From Neisseria sp. (lineage in GTDB: Bacteria > Pseudomonadota > Gammaproteobacteria > Burkholderiales > Neisseriaceae), in the NCBI RefSeq assembly GCF_030527965.1, contig NZ_JAUMZU010000014.1, forward strand, positions 16,724-80,723: 64,000 nt of DNA, in the 5' to 3' direction. Below, piece after piece: positions 16,805 through 25,035 of this stretch (within the stretch, counting starts at the first letter, position 1; each line of letters begins with the position of its first letter). Under the pieces are notes generated by a model. It had not been told where the DNA came from. It ran no database searches and saw only the letters and a program-made list of their open reading frames with translations. Position numbers and translations under genes: made by a program.

Positions 16805-17800
16805 ATGACTGATTTTACCCACCAACATACCGCGCATTGCGAAAGCGGCGTGATGTCTACGCTGCTGCAATACCACGGTTGCGATTTTAACGAAGCCATG
16901 GTGTTCGGGCTGGCGCACGGGCTGACTTTCGTTTATCTGCCCATCGTGAAAATTTCAGGCATGCCGCTGATTTCGTTCAGAATCGCGCCGAGAGGCATTA
17001 TTCGCAACATTTGCAAGGCGCTTGGCATTCGTTTAAAACTTCAGAAGTTTTCTTCGCCGGAAGCGGGTCAGGCGGCTTTGGATGCTGCTTTGGCGCGGCA
17101 GGAATTGGTCGGCCTGCAAACTTCCGTGTTTTGGCTGCCGTATTTCCCGCCGGAAATGCGTTTTCATTTCAATGCCCATAATCTGTTGGTTTATGGGAAA
17201 GAGGGTGATGATTATTTAGTTAGCGACCCGGTGTTTGAGTGCGTGCAACGTTGTGCGGCGGAAGATTTGCAACGTGCCCGCTTTGCCAAAGGTGCGTTGG
17301 CGGCCAAAGGTTTAATGTATCGTATCGAAGGGAAAGTGCCGGCTTTGAACGCCGCCGAATTGCCTAAATTGATTGAAACTGCTGTGAAAAAAAATGCAAG
17401 ACAAATGCTCGCGCCGGTGTTTTTTGTGGGTGTGCGCGGCATACGCACGTTGGCAAAAAAAATTGAAGCCCTGCCGACTAGCGGGAAAAGTGCAAAATAT
17501 CAAAAACTGTATCTTGGCCATATTGTGCGGATGCAGGAGGAAATCGGCACCGGCGGCGCCGGGTTCCGCTATCTTTATGCCTATTTTCTTGAGCAGGCCG
17601 CTGCCATCTGCGGCAATGCGACGCTGGAAGCGGCTTCTCGGCAGATGACCGACATCGGTGATCATTGGCGCCAGTTTGCCAGTATGTGCGTCAGACAATG
17701 CAAAAAGCCCACAGAGCAGGGCTGTCAGGAGATTGCCCGCTTTTTACGCGGCATTGCCGATGAGGAAGAAACTTTGTGGCGCGGATTGTTGAAAATCTGA
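16805..17800 (+). CDS. BtrH N-terminal domain protein, probable cysteine acyltransferase
   Basis: 331 residues. BtrH in butirosin synthesis moves an acyl group from its carrier protein to an aminoglycoside using a papain-like Cys. Here HTAHCESGVMSTLLQYHG places the nucleophile at Cys12, with His125 (NAHNLLVYG) and Asp141 (VSDPVF) as plausible triad partners. The C-terminal half (about 190-331) matches the helical DUF4872 type. It ends a four-gene run with the DarA- and DarB-like genes, so it may transfer the condensed lipid to an amine or hydroxyl acceptor; that is inference. A longer upstream frame overlaps the preceding gene and is rejected. Confidence 0.82.
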   Translation: MTDFTHQHTAHCESGVMSTLLQYHGCDFNEAMVFGLAHGLTFVYLPIVKISGMPLISFRIAPRGIIRNICKALGIRLKLQKFSSPEAGQAALDAALARQELVGLQTSVFWLPYFPPEMRFHFNAHNLLVYGKEGDDYLVSDPVFECVQRCAAEDLQRARFAKGALAAKGLMYRIEGKVPALNAAELPKLIETAVKKNARQMLAPVFFVGVRGIRTLAKKIEALPTSGKSAKYQKLYLGHIVRMQEEIGTGGAGFRYLYAYFLEQAAAICGNATLEAASRQMTDIGDHWRQFASMCVRQCKKPTEQGCQEIARFLRGIADEEETLWRGLLKI

Positions 17801-17881
17801 TGTGTTCCGATTCGGGTTGGGTTGCCCGCTGGAGATTATGGTAGGCCGCATTGATTTTACTATCATGAAGTTCTGCTTGAT

Positions 17882-17917
17882 AAAAAGCCTGTCTGAACGT
17901 TTTCAGACAGGCTTTTT
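17882..17917. terminator. DUS hairpin between convergent btrH-like gene and trmB
   Basis: A 16-bp stem of AAAAAGCCTGTCTGAA and its complement with a four-base loop; T tracts on both strands make it bidirectional. Confidence 0.85.
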
Positions 17918-17942
17918 GTTTATTCGCGTGTTGTTGCTATGT

Positions 17943-18653
17943 TTAAATTCGTTGAAACACCAAATCCCATACGCCGTGCCCCAGCCGCTTGCCGCGTGCC
18001 TCGAATTTGGTTTCAGGGCGGTAATCCGGTGTGGGTGCATAATCCGGCGCTGTATTTTGCAGCTCGGTAAAACCATTCAGCACGTCGAGCATTTGCACCG
18101 CATATTCTTCCCAGTCGGTGGCCAGATGAATGTAGCCGCCTTGTTTCAACTTGGGCAACAGCTTGGCAATAAACGGAGTTTGCACCAAACGGCGTTTGTT
18201 ATGGCGTTTTTTGTGCCACGGATCGGGGAAGAAAATATGGATGCCGTCTAAAGCGTTATCGGCAAGCATATTCTCCACTACTTCCACCGCGTCGTGCCTC
18301 ATTACTCTGATATTGCTGATTTTTTCTTCTTCGATTAATTTTAAAATATTGCCGACGCCCGGGCCGTGCACATCGATTGCCAGAAAATCTTTTTCTGGCA
18401 GCCGTTTGGCAATTTCCACCGTTGCCACGCCCATGCCGAAGCCGATTTCCAGAATCTTCGGTTGGCTGCGGTTAAAGCATTGGTTCAAGTCGATGATGCT
18501 TTCTTGATAATCGATGCCGAATTGCGGCCATAAGGTATCGATAGCCCGCTGCTGCGCCGCCGTCATATGGCCTTGCCGTAAGACAAAGCTGCGGATGGTG
18601 CGTTGATGGGTTTCGGGAACCGTGGTTTGGTCGTGCTCCGTTTGCTGGCTCAT
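17943..18653 (-). CDS. trmB: tRNA (guanine-N7-)-methyltransferase
   Basis: Methylates G46 of tRNAs using SAM. The 236 residues from ATG 18653 (MSQQTEHDQTTVPE) match family length. EIGFGMGVATVEIAKRLP is the SAM-binding motif, FFPDPWHKKRHNKRRLVQ is the TrmB signature that contacts substrate tRNA, and the RTIRSFVLRQG start is typical of the family. The open frame extends 57 codons further upstream, but that segment overlaps the divergent cutA gene and is not TrmB-like. Confidence 0.95.
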   Translation of the reverse strand: MSQQTEHDQTTVPETHQRTIRSFVLRQGHMTAAQQRAIDTLWPQFGIDYQESIIDLNQCFNRSQPKILEIGFGMGVATVEIAKRLPEKDFLAIDVHGPGVGNILKLIEEEKISNIRVMRHDAVEVVENMLADNALDGIHIFFPDPWHKKRHNKRRLVQTPFIAKLLPKLKQGGYIHLATDWEEYAVQMLDVLNGFTELQNTAPDYAPTPDYRPETKFEARGKRLGHGVWDLVFQRI

Positions 18654-18731
18654 AAGATTAAAATCGGAAATTGGAAAAGGCCGCATTATATCAAGATAAG
18701 CGTATGCCTGTCTGAAAAGCCCGCCCGGCGT

Positions 18732-18760
18732 TTGACAGATGCTATGATGCCGGATAAGGT
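18732..18760 (+). promoter_or_regulatory. Overlapping promoter candidates for cutA
   Basis: TTGACA at 18732-18737 is 17 bases from TAAGGT (18755-18760). An extended -10, TGCTATGAT, is at 18740-18748. Either could drive cutA. Confidence 0.45.
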
Positions 18761-18789
18761 AATTGAAAACTGTTGAGGAAGCCTTTGTC

Positions 18790-19113
18790 ATGCCTTCGTT
18801 CAAACCTGTGATTGTGACAACCACTGTATCTTCGCCGGAAGAGGCGGAGCGAATTTCTATGCTGTTGTTGGAACAACGGCTTGCTGCGTGTGTGCAGGCT
18901 GAAAGTATTCAAAGCAAATATGTCTGGGAAGGAAAAATCTGTGTCGACGAGGAAATCCGGTTAACCATCAAGACCGCGCGCTGCCATTTCGGCGCGATTG
19001 AAAAAATCATTTTGCAAAATCATGGTTATGAATGCCCGCAGATTCTGATGATTCCGGTGCACCGCGGTTACAAACCTTATTTGAGATGGCTGAAGCAAGC
19101 GGTGGGTTGCTAG
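18790..19113 (+). CDS. cutA: CutA divalent-cation tolerance protein
   Basis: 107 residues, small trimeric ferredoxin-like protein. Family markers are VIVTTTVSSPEEAERISMLLLEQRLAACVQ near the start, YVWEGKI in the centre and MIPVHRGYKPYLRWL at the end. Linked genetically to copper tolerance in E. coli, but its molecular role remains unclear. The ATG at 18790 has GAGGAA upstream; the earlier in-frame start would add nine non-conserved residues. It is divergent from trmB. Confidence 0.92.
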   Translation: MPSFKPVIVTTTVSSPEEAERISMLLLEQRLAACVQAESIQSKYVWEGKICVDEEIRLTIKTARCHFGAIEKIILQNHGYECPQILMIPVHRGYKPYLRWLKQAVGC

Positions 19114-19205
19114 CCATGCCTGTCTGAAAACAAAAAAACGGGAAAGTTCTTGAGGGAAGGTGTACAATTCCGCCTCTTAATTTTCTTAACTGAAGAAGGC
19201 AGACC

Positions 19206-19589
19206 ATGTTCCGCACCATGCTCGGCGGCAAAATCCACCGCGCCGTCGTTACCGGAGCCGATTTGAATTACGTCGGCAGCATTACCGTTGACCAAGACTT
19301 ACTTGATGCCGCTGGCATCTGCGTCAATGAAAAAGTTCAAATTGTAAATAATAATAACGGCGAGCGCTTTGAAACGTATACCATTTCCGGCGAACGCGGC
19401 AGCGGGGCGATATGCCTTAACGGCGCGGCGGCGCGGCGGGTGCAAAAAGGCGACGTGGTGATTATCATGTCATACGTTATGCTTTCCGAGCCTGAGATTG
19501 CCAGCCATGAGCCCAAAGTGGTGTTGGTAGACGAAGCAAACCGAATCCGTGATATTATCCGTTACGAACCGGCAAATACGGTTTTATAA
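19206..19589 (+). CDS. panD: Aspartate 1-decarboxylase
   Basis: Makes beta-alanine for pantothenate and CoA. The 127 residues contain the self-processing site YVGSITVD, where cleavage between Gly24 and Ser25 creates the pyruvoyl cofactor. Other signatures are MLGGKIHRA at the start and [15 protein letters not shown] in the middle. Monocistronic by position, with a TACAAT -10-like element at 19163-19168 and a partly degenerate DUS hairpin after the stop. Confidence 0.95.
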   Translation: MFRTMLGGKIHRAVVTGADLNYVGSITVDQDLLDAAGICVNEKVQIVNNNNGERFETYTISGERGSGAICLNGAAARRVQKGDVVIIMSYVMLSEPEIASHEPKVVLVDEANRIRDIIRYEPANTVL

Positions 19590-19602
19590 GCCTAAAAATT
19601 CC

Positions 19603-19631
19603 AATGCCTGCCTGATTTTCAGACAGGCATT
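19603..19631. terminator. Degenerate DUS hairpin after panD
   Basis: AATGCCTGcCTGA pairs with TCAGACAGGCATT except for one position; one arm is a variant uptake sequence. Confidence 0.5.
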
Positions 19632-19789
19632 TGATTGTCAAAACCACCTTATATCGCCGATTTAAGCCCTTTATAGGGCCATTCGGAAACGATTATCTGA
19701 TTCACAGTTACAATCCAATCTGAAAATTTACCCTGTATTCCTTATTTTTCAGACAGGCATTTAGCTTGTGCCGTCGAATTTCAGAAGCA

Positions 19790-21319
19790 ATGAAACACCC
19801 GTCAATCCTCTGCCTCTTTTTCATTCTGCTTGCCAGCTGCCAAAGCCTGCCGCCGTTGGAAAATCGCAGCAGAAGCCGTTACATCGAAGCGCCGCATGCC
19901 GCCCGCGTCTACAACACACTGCATAAAAAAAACCGACCGGAGCAAACCCGCAAAGCCGACCTATCCGGCATCTATCTGCTTAACGACCCGCATGATGCCT
20001 TTGTTGCCCGCGCTACCCTTATCCAATCGGCTGAGCAAGCGCTTGATATTCAATACTATATCTGGCATAACGACGTTTCCGGCCGATTGCTGATGCAGAT
20101 GGTAAAAGATGCGGCCAACCGCGGCGTGCGGGTACGCATCTTGCTTGACGACAACAATACCCGCGGCATGGACGATATTCTTGTCGCACTCGACCGCCAT
20201 CCCAATATCGAAATCCGCCTATTCAACCCGTTTACCAGCCGAAGCATGCGCAGTCTCGGCTATCTTTACGACTTTCCCCGTCTCAACCGCCGCATGCATA
20301 ACAAAACGCTGACCGCCGATAATAAAGCCACCATTCTCGGCGGCCGCAATATCGGCGATGAATACTTCAATATTGCCAACGATGTCGGTTTCGCCGATTT
20401 GGATATTCTGGCTACCGGCAGCGTGGTCAACGATGTTTCCAGTGATTTCGACCGTTATTGGGCCAGCGAATCCAGCTATCCGCTTGCCAGCATTGTAAAA
20501 CACGCCTATCCCGAAAACGGCCGTGCTGCGCTCGACCGCGTCAGCGAAAAAGACCGCGAATTGCGCGAGGCTTATCGAAACACCCTGAAAACCTCGCGCC
20601 TCTACCAGGCGATTTCCAGCAAAAATATTCCGTGGATTTACGCGCCCACCCAATACATCAGCGACGACCCGGCCAAAGGCTTGGACAGAAGCAAAAACAA
20701 GCCGTTGATTATCGAAAAAATCGATGAAGCTCTTGGCACGCCGGAAAAAGAGCTTTACATCGTTTCGCCTTATTTCGTGCCCACCAAAGAAGGCGTGGAA
20801 GCTTTGACGGAATTGCGGCAGAATCAAATCGGCATTACCGTATTGACCAATTCTTTGCAAGCAACCGACGTTGCCGCGGTGCATTCGGGCTATGCCCGTT
20901 ACCGTAAAAAGCTGCTTCAGGCAGGCATTAAGTTATACGAACTCAAAGCCACCCATTCCGTGCCCAAAATTACCGACAAAGGCTTGGTCGGCAGCTCTTC
21001 CAGCTTGCACGCCAAAATTTTTATTGTCGATCGCGAGCGCGTTTTTATCGGTTCGTTTAATTTCGACCCTCGTTCGGCCCGCCTCAACACCGAAATGGGC
21101 GTCGTTATCGAAGATGCCAAACTGGCCGAGCGGATGCAGAAAACGCTGGATGACAGCGCTCCGCGTCAGGCCTATCAGGTTACGCTTGGGTCCGACAACC
21201 GCTTGCGATGGCAAGACCCGGAAAACAATCTTGTCAGCAAGCACGAACCCACTGCCAAATTCTGGAAACGTTTGATTTCCAATTTGTTTTCAATCATGCC
21301 GATTGAGCGTTTGCTGTAA
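19790..21319 (+). CDS. Phospholipase D-family cardiolipin synthase (ClsC/YmdC-like) lipoprotein
   Basis: 509 residues with two HKD catalytic motifs: HNKTLTAD (His170, Lys172, Asp177) and HAKIFIVD near residue 405, the second followed by the usual GSFNFDPRS. A lipoprotein signal ends at Cys17 (FFILLASC), suggesting the protein is exported and anchored rather than cytosolic. Sequence layout (RRMHNK, SPYFVPT, SSSLHAK, FDPRSARLNTEMG) is that of the ClsC/YmdC branch, which makes cardiolipin from two phospholipids. The start is placed at the second ATG for a proper lipoprotein signal; an upstream in-frame start exists at 19766. Confidence 0.88.
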   Translation: MKHPSILCLFFILLASCQSLPPLENRSRSRYIEAPHAARVYNTLHKKNRPEQTRKADLSGIYLLNDPHDAFVARATLIQSAEQALDIQYYIWHNDVSGRLLMQMVKDAANRGVRVRILLDDNNTRGMDDILVALDRHPNIEIRLFNPFTSRSMRSLGYLYDFPRLNRRMHNKTLTADNKATILGGRNIGDEYFNIANDVGFADLDILATGSVVNDVSSDFDRYWASESSYPLASIVKHAYPENGRAALDRVSEKDRELREAYRNTLKTSRLYQAISSKNIPWIYAPTQYISDDPAKGLDRSKNKPLIIEKIDEALGTPEKELYIVSPYFVPTKEGVEALTELRQNQIGITVLTNSLQATDVAAVHSGYARYRKKLLQAGIKLYELKATHSVPKITDKGLVGSSSSLHAKIFIVDRERVFIGSFNFDPRSARLNTEMGVVIEDAKLAERMQKTLDDSAPRQAYQVTLGSDNRLRWQDPENNLVSKHEPTAKFWKRLISNLFSIMPIERLL

Positions 21320-21365
21320 GGTTTTCAGACAGGCATTCAATCAATCGAATGCCTGTCTGAAAACC
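21320..21365. terminator. DUS hairpin after the cardiolipin synthase gene
   Basis: Nineteen-base arms around a DUS pair, beginning GGTTTTCAGACAGGC, with an eight-base loop. It starts one base after the stop codon. Confidence 0.8.
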
Positions 21366-21371
21366 GCATGA

Positions 21372-21403
21372 AAAAACCGCCGAAATGTTATCCGGCGGTT
21401 TTT
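21372..21403. terminator. Rho-independent terminator after clpA
   Basis: AAAAACCGCCG pairs with CGGCGGTTTTT around a ten-base loop. T runs on both strands make it bidirectional; its main user is the leftward clpS-clpA operon. Confidence 0.85.
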
Positions 21404-21413
21404 AGCTTCATTG

Positions 21414-23699
21414 TTAAATGGCAACTTCTTCTTTCAACGCGTTCTTTTTAAATTTCAAAACAACTTTTTCATTTTTCGGATGCCAGTCTATCCGCACAAA
21501 GCCGCCGTCGGCCAATTGACCGAACAACAATTCGTCGGCCAGTGCGCTGCGGATTTTATCCTGAATCAGACGGTGCATCGGCCGTGCGCCCATTTGCGGA
21601 TCGAAGCCTTTTTCCGCCAGATATTGGCGCAAGGCCGGCGTGAATTCAGCTTCCACTTTCTTATCCAGTAGCTGTTTTTCCAATTGCAATAAAAATTTAT
21701 CCACGACCCGGATAATAACCGGTTCGCTGAGCGGAGCAAACGGAATCACCGCATCCAAACGGTTGCGGAACTCGGGCGTAAACGTTTTGCTGATGGCTGC
21801 CATTTCATCGCCGCGCTCGCGTTTGTTGGTGAAGCCTAAGGTCGGCTTGCTTAAGTTTTCCGCCCCCGCATTGGTGGTCATAATGATAACCACATTGCGG
21901 AAATCGGCACTTTTACCGTTATTGTCGGTCAGCTTGCCATAATCCATCACTTGCAACAGCACATTGAAAATATCGGGATGCACTTTTTCGATTTCGTCCA
22001 GCAGCAACACGCAATAAGGGTGTTTGTTAACCGCTTCGGTCAATAAGCCGCCTTGCTCGAATCCGACATAGCCGGGTGGCGAGCCGATTAGTCGGGAAAC
22101 GGCGTGGCTTTCCATATATTCGGACATATCAAAGCGTTGCAATGGTACGCCGAGAGAAAAAGCAAGCTGCTTGGCCACTTCGGTTTTGCCCACGCCGGTT
22201 GGCCCGGAAAATAAGAAGCTGCCGATGGGTTTGTCGGGATGCCCCAAGCCGGAGCGCGACATTTTCACGGCGACCACCAAGGCGTCGATCGCATTATCTT
22301 GACCGAATACCATGTTTTTGAGATCACGCCCTAAAGATTTCAGCACCTGCCGGTCGTCGTGCGAAACGGTTTTTTCAGGAATCCGGGCCACTTTGGCGAT
22401 AACCGCTTCAATCTGGGCTTTGCCAATTACCTTTTTTTGCTTCGATTTCGGCAGAATTCGTTGCGCCGCACCGGCTTCGTCGACCACATCAATGGCTTTA
22501 TCCGGTAGAAAACGTTCGTTGATATAACGCGCCGATAGCTCAGCAGCCGCCTCCAGCGCTCCTTGGGTGTAGCGCACTTGGTGAAAATCTTCAAACATCG
22601 GTTTGAGCCCGCGCAGAATCTGAACCGTTTCGTCTATGCTCGGTTCGACGATGTCGATTTTTTGGAAACGTCGGCTGAGAGCGTGGTCTTTGTCGAAAAT
22701 AGTGCGGTATTCATCGTAAGTTGTTGCACCGATGCAGCGTAAGCGGCCTTTGGCCAGCGCAGGTTTCAGTAAATTGGAAGCGTCCATCGTACTGCCCGAC
22801 GTACTGCCCGCACCGATAATGGTATGGATTTCATCTACAAACAAAATGGCATTCGGAATCAAAGCCAATGCCCGCAATACCGCTTTAACGCGCGATTCGA
22901 AATCGCCGCGGTATTTTGTGCCGGCGAGCAAAGCGCCCATATCCAATGCAAACACAACCGCACCTTGCAGCGTTTCCGGAACGTGCCCGTTCACAATCTG
23001 ATAGGCCAAGCCTTCTGCCAATGCGGTTTTTCCAACGCCGGCCTCGCCCACCAGAATCGGATTGTTTTTACGGCGGCGGCATAACACTTGCACCAGCCGC
23101 TCCATTTCCTGTTTGCGGCCGATTAGCGGATCAACGCGCCCTGCCAGCACTTCGGCATTCAGGTTGACGGTATAGCTGCCCAACGCATCCTTATTTTTTT
23201 CTTCCAATCCGACATCTTCACCCGCCGAATGTTCGTTATTGGTGTTCTGATTGTCATCCGAGCGCTCTTCGCCGTGAGCCAGATAGCTGAGAATCTCATA
23301 GCGCCCCACCGATTGCAGATTCAGAAAATAAACTGCCGGGCATTCTTTTTCACTCATCAAGGCAACGAGCATATCAACCGGGCTGACCTCTTGTTTGTCG
23401 GCCGATTGGGCATGCACAATCGCCCGTTGCAATACGCGCAGAAAACCGATGGTAGGCTGGGTTTCTACGCTGTCCAACATGTTTTTCGGCAAAATCGGTG
23501 TGTTTTCGACAATCGAATTCATCAGCTGGCTGCCCAACAGCTGGTTGTCTACGCCTAAGAATTTGAGCAAATCGTGCACGTCGTCCGATTGCTCGATGAG
23601 AATCAGCAGCAAATGTTCCAAGCTGATCAATTCATAGCCACGGGCTCGTGCGTCTGCATAAATGTATTGCAAAATACGTTCTAGTTCAGCCGAAATCAT
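21414..23699 (-). CDS. clpA: ATP-dependent Clp protease ATP-binding subunit ClpA
   Basis: Hexameric unfoldase that feeds substrates to ClpP. 761 residues, full length. An N-terminal double repeat for ClpS binding (RGYELISLEHLLLILIE) is followed by two AAA+ modules, with Walker A GEAGVGKTA (near 220) and GPTGVGKTE (near 500). Further family markers are VLCRRRKNNPILVGE and SEYMESHAVSRLIGSPPGYVG. clpS is immediately upstream, with the clpA start directly following the clpS stop, so they form one operon. Confidence 0.97.
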   Translation of the reverse strand: MISAELERILQYIYADARARGYELISLEHLLLILIEQSDDVHDLLKFLGVDNQLLGSQLMNSIVENTPILPKNMLDSVETQPTIGFLRVLQRAIVHAQSADKQEVSPVDMLVALMSEKECPAVYFLNLQSVGRYEILSYLAHGEERSDDNQNTNNEHSAGEDVGLEEKNKDALGSYTVNLNAEVLAGRVDPLIGRKQEMERLVQVLCRRRKNNPILVGEAGVGKTALAEGLAYQIVNGHVPETLQGAVVFALDMGALLAGTKYRGDFESRVKAVLRALALIPNAILFVDEIHTIIGAGSTSGSTMDASNLLKPALAKGRLRCIGATTYDEYRTIFDKDHALSRRFQKIDIVEPSIDETVQILRGLKPMFEDFHQVRYTQGALEAAAELSARYINERFLPDKAIDVVDEAGAAQRILPKSKQKKVIGKAQIEAVIAKVARIPEKTVSHDDRQVLKSLGRDLKNMVFGQDNAIDALVVAVKMSRSGLGHPDKPIGSFLFSGPTGVGKTEVAKQLAFSLGVPLQRFDMSEYMESHAVSRLIGSPPGYVGFEQGGLLTEAVNKHPYCVLLLDEIEKVHPDIFNVLLQVMDYGKLTDNNGKSADFRNVVIIMTTNAGAENLSKPTLGFTNKRERGDEMAAISKTFTPEFRNRLDAVIPFAPLSEPVIIRVVDKFLLQLEKQLLDKKVEAEFTPALRQYLAEKGFDPQMGARPMHRLIQDKIRSALADELLFGQLADGGFVRIDWHPKNEKVVLKFKKNALKEEVAI

Positions 23700-24014
23700 T
23701 TACATCTCCTCTACGCTGCATTTGAGCGGAAAACCTTCCTGTTTGGCTCGCTCCATTACTTGATGTTGTTTGGTATACGCTATATCGCGCGTGTAAACCC
23801 CGCACAACCCTTTGCCTTCATGATGTACCAGCAACATGACCGCCATTGCACGCTCGTGCGGCAGGGCGAACACCTCGCGCAATACCGCCACCACGAAATC
23901 CATTGAGGTGTAATCATCGTTTAAAAGATAGACACCGTATTTCTTAGGTGGTTTGGTTTGTGCGTGATGGTTTAGCGTGGCACTGTCAGTATCGTGGCTG
24001 ATTTTTGAGCTCAT
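23700..24014 (-). CDS. clpS: ATP-dependent Clp protease adaptor ClpS
   Basis: 104 residues. Delivers N-degron substrates to ClpA. The core PPKKYGVYLLNDDYTSMDFVVAVLREVF and VMLLVHHEGKGLCGVYTRDIAYTK match the family, including the Asp-Asp pair of the N-end-residue pocket. The N-terminal about 25 residues form the flexible tail that enters the ClpA pore. First gene of the clpS-clpA operon. Confidence 0.96.
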   Translation of the reverse strand: MSSKISHDTDSATLNHHAQTKPPKKYGVYLLNDDYTSMDFVVAVLREVFALPHERAMAVMLLVHHEGKGLCGVYTRDIAYTKQHQVMERAKQEGFPLKCSVEEM

Positions 24015-24080
24015 ATATTGGTAGTTTCTGTTGTATTTTTTCCTATTTTAATAAATTTTTAGCTTTTTCCCAAACATTAC

Positions 24081-24130
24081 TTGACGCTTTTACCCCAATA
24101 AAGGTAAAAAGAACACCAAGCAGAGCTTGG
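24081..24130 (+). promoter_or_regulatory. Promoter/operator region upstream of the cold-shock gene
   Basis: TTGACG (24081-24086) and a TAAAAA -10 (24105-24110) are 18 bases apart. An inverted repeat TTTTACC...GGTAAAA (24088-24094 and 24103-24109) lies over them, and the hairpin CCAAGC-AGA-GCTTGG (24116-24130) follows. The mRNA leader is long (about 115 bases), as is usual for cold-shock genes. Confidence 0.45.
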
Positions 24131-24161
24131 CATCATAAAAATAATTGCTTTGGAGAGATCA

Positions 24162-24209
24162 ATGGCTTTTAGTTTTACAGCGTTGCCTGATTTTGCTTTT
24201 ATTTGTTAA
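24162..24209 (+). CDS. Possible 15-codon leader ORF upstream of the cold-shock gene
   Basis: An ATG with GGAGAG six bases upstream opens MAFSFTALPDFAFIC and ends with TAA 25 bases before the cold-shock start codon. The good ribosome-binding site in an untranslated leader is the only support. It could be a regulatory upstream ORF or chance. Confidence 0.3.
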   Translation: MAFSFTALPDFAFIC

Positions 24210-24234
24210 TTTTTTGTTATAGGAAGTAGTATTA

Positions 24235-24438
24235 ATGGCAACCGGTACTGTAAAATGGTTTAACGACGCTAAAGGTTTTGGTTTTATCACGCCTGACGAG
24301 GGCGGCGAAGATTTGTTCGCTCATTTCTCTGCCATCAACATGGATGGTTTCAAAACGTTGAAAGAAGGTCAAAAAGTTTCTTTCGACGTAACCTCTGGCC
24401 CGAAAGGCAAACAAGCGGCTAATATCCAAGCTGCTTAA
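24235..24438 (+). CDS. Cold-shock protein, CspA family
   Basis: 67 residues, a single OB-fold cold-shock domain. RNP1 [13 protein letters not shown] and RNP2 LFAHFSAIN are intact, and [17 protein letters not shown] is the family opening. Acts as an RNA chaperone that melts secondary structure. It has a long structured leader and its own terminator, so it is monocistronic. The family name is certain; which paralog (CspA, CspD or other) cannot be told from this alone. Confidence 0.96.
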   Translation: MATGTVKWFNDAKGFGFITPDEGGEDLFAHFSAINMDGFKTLKEGQKVSFDVTSGPKGKQAANIQAA

Positions 24439-24474
24439 TTGATATTGGGTCGGATTCTTCCTACTCAAGTGCTG

Positions 24475-24501
24475 TGGCAGGTTTTTTCGTAAAACCTGCC
24501 A
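24475..24501 (+). terminator. Rho-independent terminator of the cold-shock gene
   Basis: TGGCAGGTTTT pairs with AAAACCTGCCA around TTCGT, followed by TTAATTTATT. Confidence 0.85.
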
Positions 24502-24538
24502 TTAATTTATTAAAATTCCTAATAAGATTGGCCAAGCC

Positions 24539-24739
24539 ATGAACACTTACGAAAACGCACTTAAACAATTAGACGAGCTGATTGACCATATGCGCAGCGG
24601 TAACGCCGATTGCGCCGAAGCGGAAGAGCAGGATCAGAAGGCGTTGCGTTTTAAAACGCTCAAACGCGTTCTTTCGCCGAATGATCAGGCGACCATTGAT
24701 AAAATTGCCGCTTATTATGAAAAACACATTCGCCGGTAA
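24539..24739 (+). CDS. Hypothetical 66-residue protein
   Basis: MNTYENALKQLDELIDHM opens a short, highly charged helical protein. The first 18 residues resemble the start of the exonuclease VII small subunit, but the rest ([26 protein letters not shown]) does not follow that family, so I leave it unnamed. It overlaps the next gene by 23 bases in another frame, suggesting translational coupling. No signal peptide or membrane segment. Confidence 0.6.
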   Translation: MNTYENALKQLDELIDHMRSGNADCAEAEEQDQKALRFKTLKRVLSPNDQATIDKIAAYYEKHIRR

Positions 24740-24956
24740 GCCCGATATTCCCGCCGGCATCTATCGCCATTACAAAGGTAATCTTTACGAGGTGCAAGCA
24801 CTGGCGCGCCATTCGGAAACGGAAGAATGGCTGGTTGTTTACCGCGCATTGTATGGTGAGTACGGATTATGGGTTCGGCCTGCCGAGATGTTTGTGGAAA
24901 AGGTAGTACATCAAGGCCAGGCCGTGCCGCGCTTTGTGCTGGTTCAGGCAATCTGA
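24717..24956 (+). CDS. DUF1653 domain protein
   Basis: 79 residues. [50 protein letters not shown] is the DUF1653 pattern, a small beta-barrel-like domain of unknown function often found alone. The start at 24717 ([10 protein letters not shown]) lies inside the end of the previous gene. A longer upstream frame overlaps that gene completely and is rejected. A DUS follows the stop. Confidence 0.8.
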   Translation: MKNTFAGKPDIPAGIYRHYKGNLYEVQALARHSETEEWLVVYRALYGEYGLWVRPAEMFVEKVVHQGQAVPRFVLVQAI

Positions 24957-24987
24957 TTTTTCAGACAGGCATGGGTATTGTGCCCTA

Positions 24988-24996
24988 TGCTACAAT
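24988..24996 (+). promoter_or_regulatory. Extended -10 promoter for smpB
   Basis: TGCTACAAT (TG, one base, then TACAAT) lies 40 bases before the start codon without a clear -35, as expected for an extended -10 promoter. Confidence 0.45.
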
Positions 24997-25035
24997 GCTC
25001 GTCTGAATGATTTTTATGATTTGTTAAAGAGCATC

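Noticed and set aside
16424..17800. A 458-codon frame reading into the BtrH gene
   Set aside because: Its first 127 codons overlap the 146-residue gene in another frame; the BtrH N-terminus begins naturally at 16805.
20219..20884. A 221-codon antisense frame within the cardiolipin synthase gene
   Set aside because: HKD motifs on the plus strand show which strand is coding.
24539..24739. Naming this gene xseB
   Set aside because: Only the first 18 residues resemble the exonuclease VII small subunit; the conserved middle is missing.
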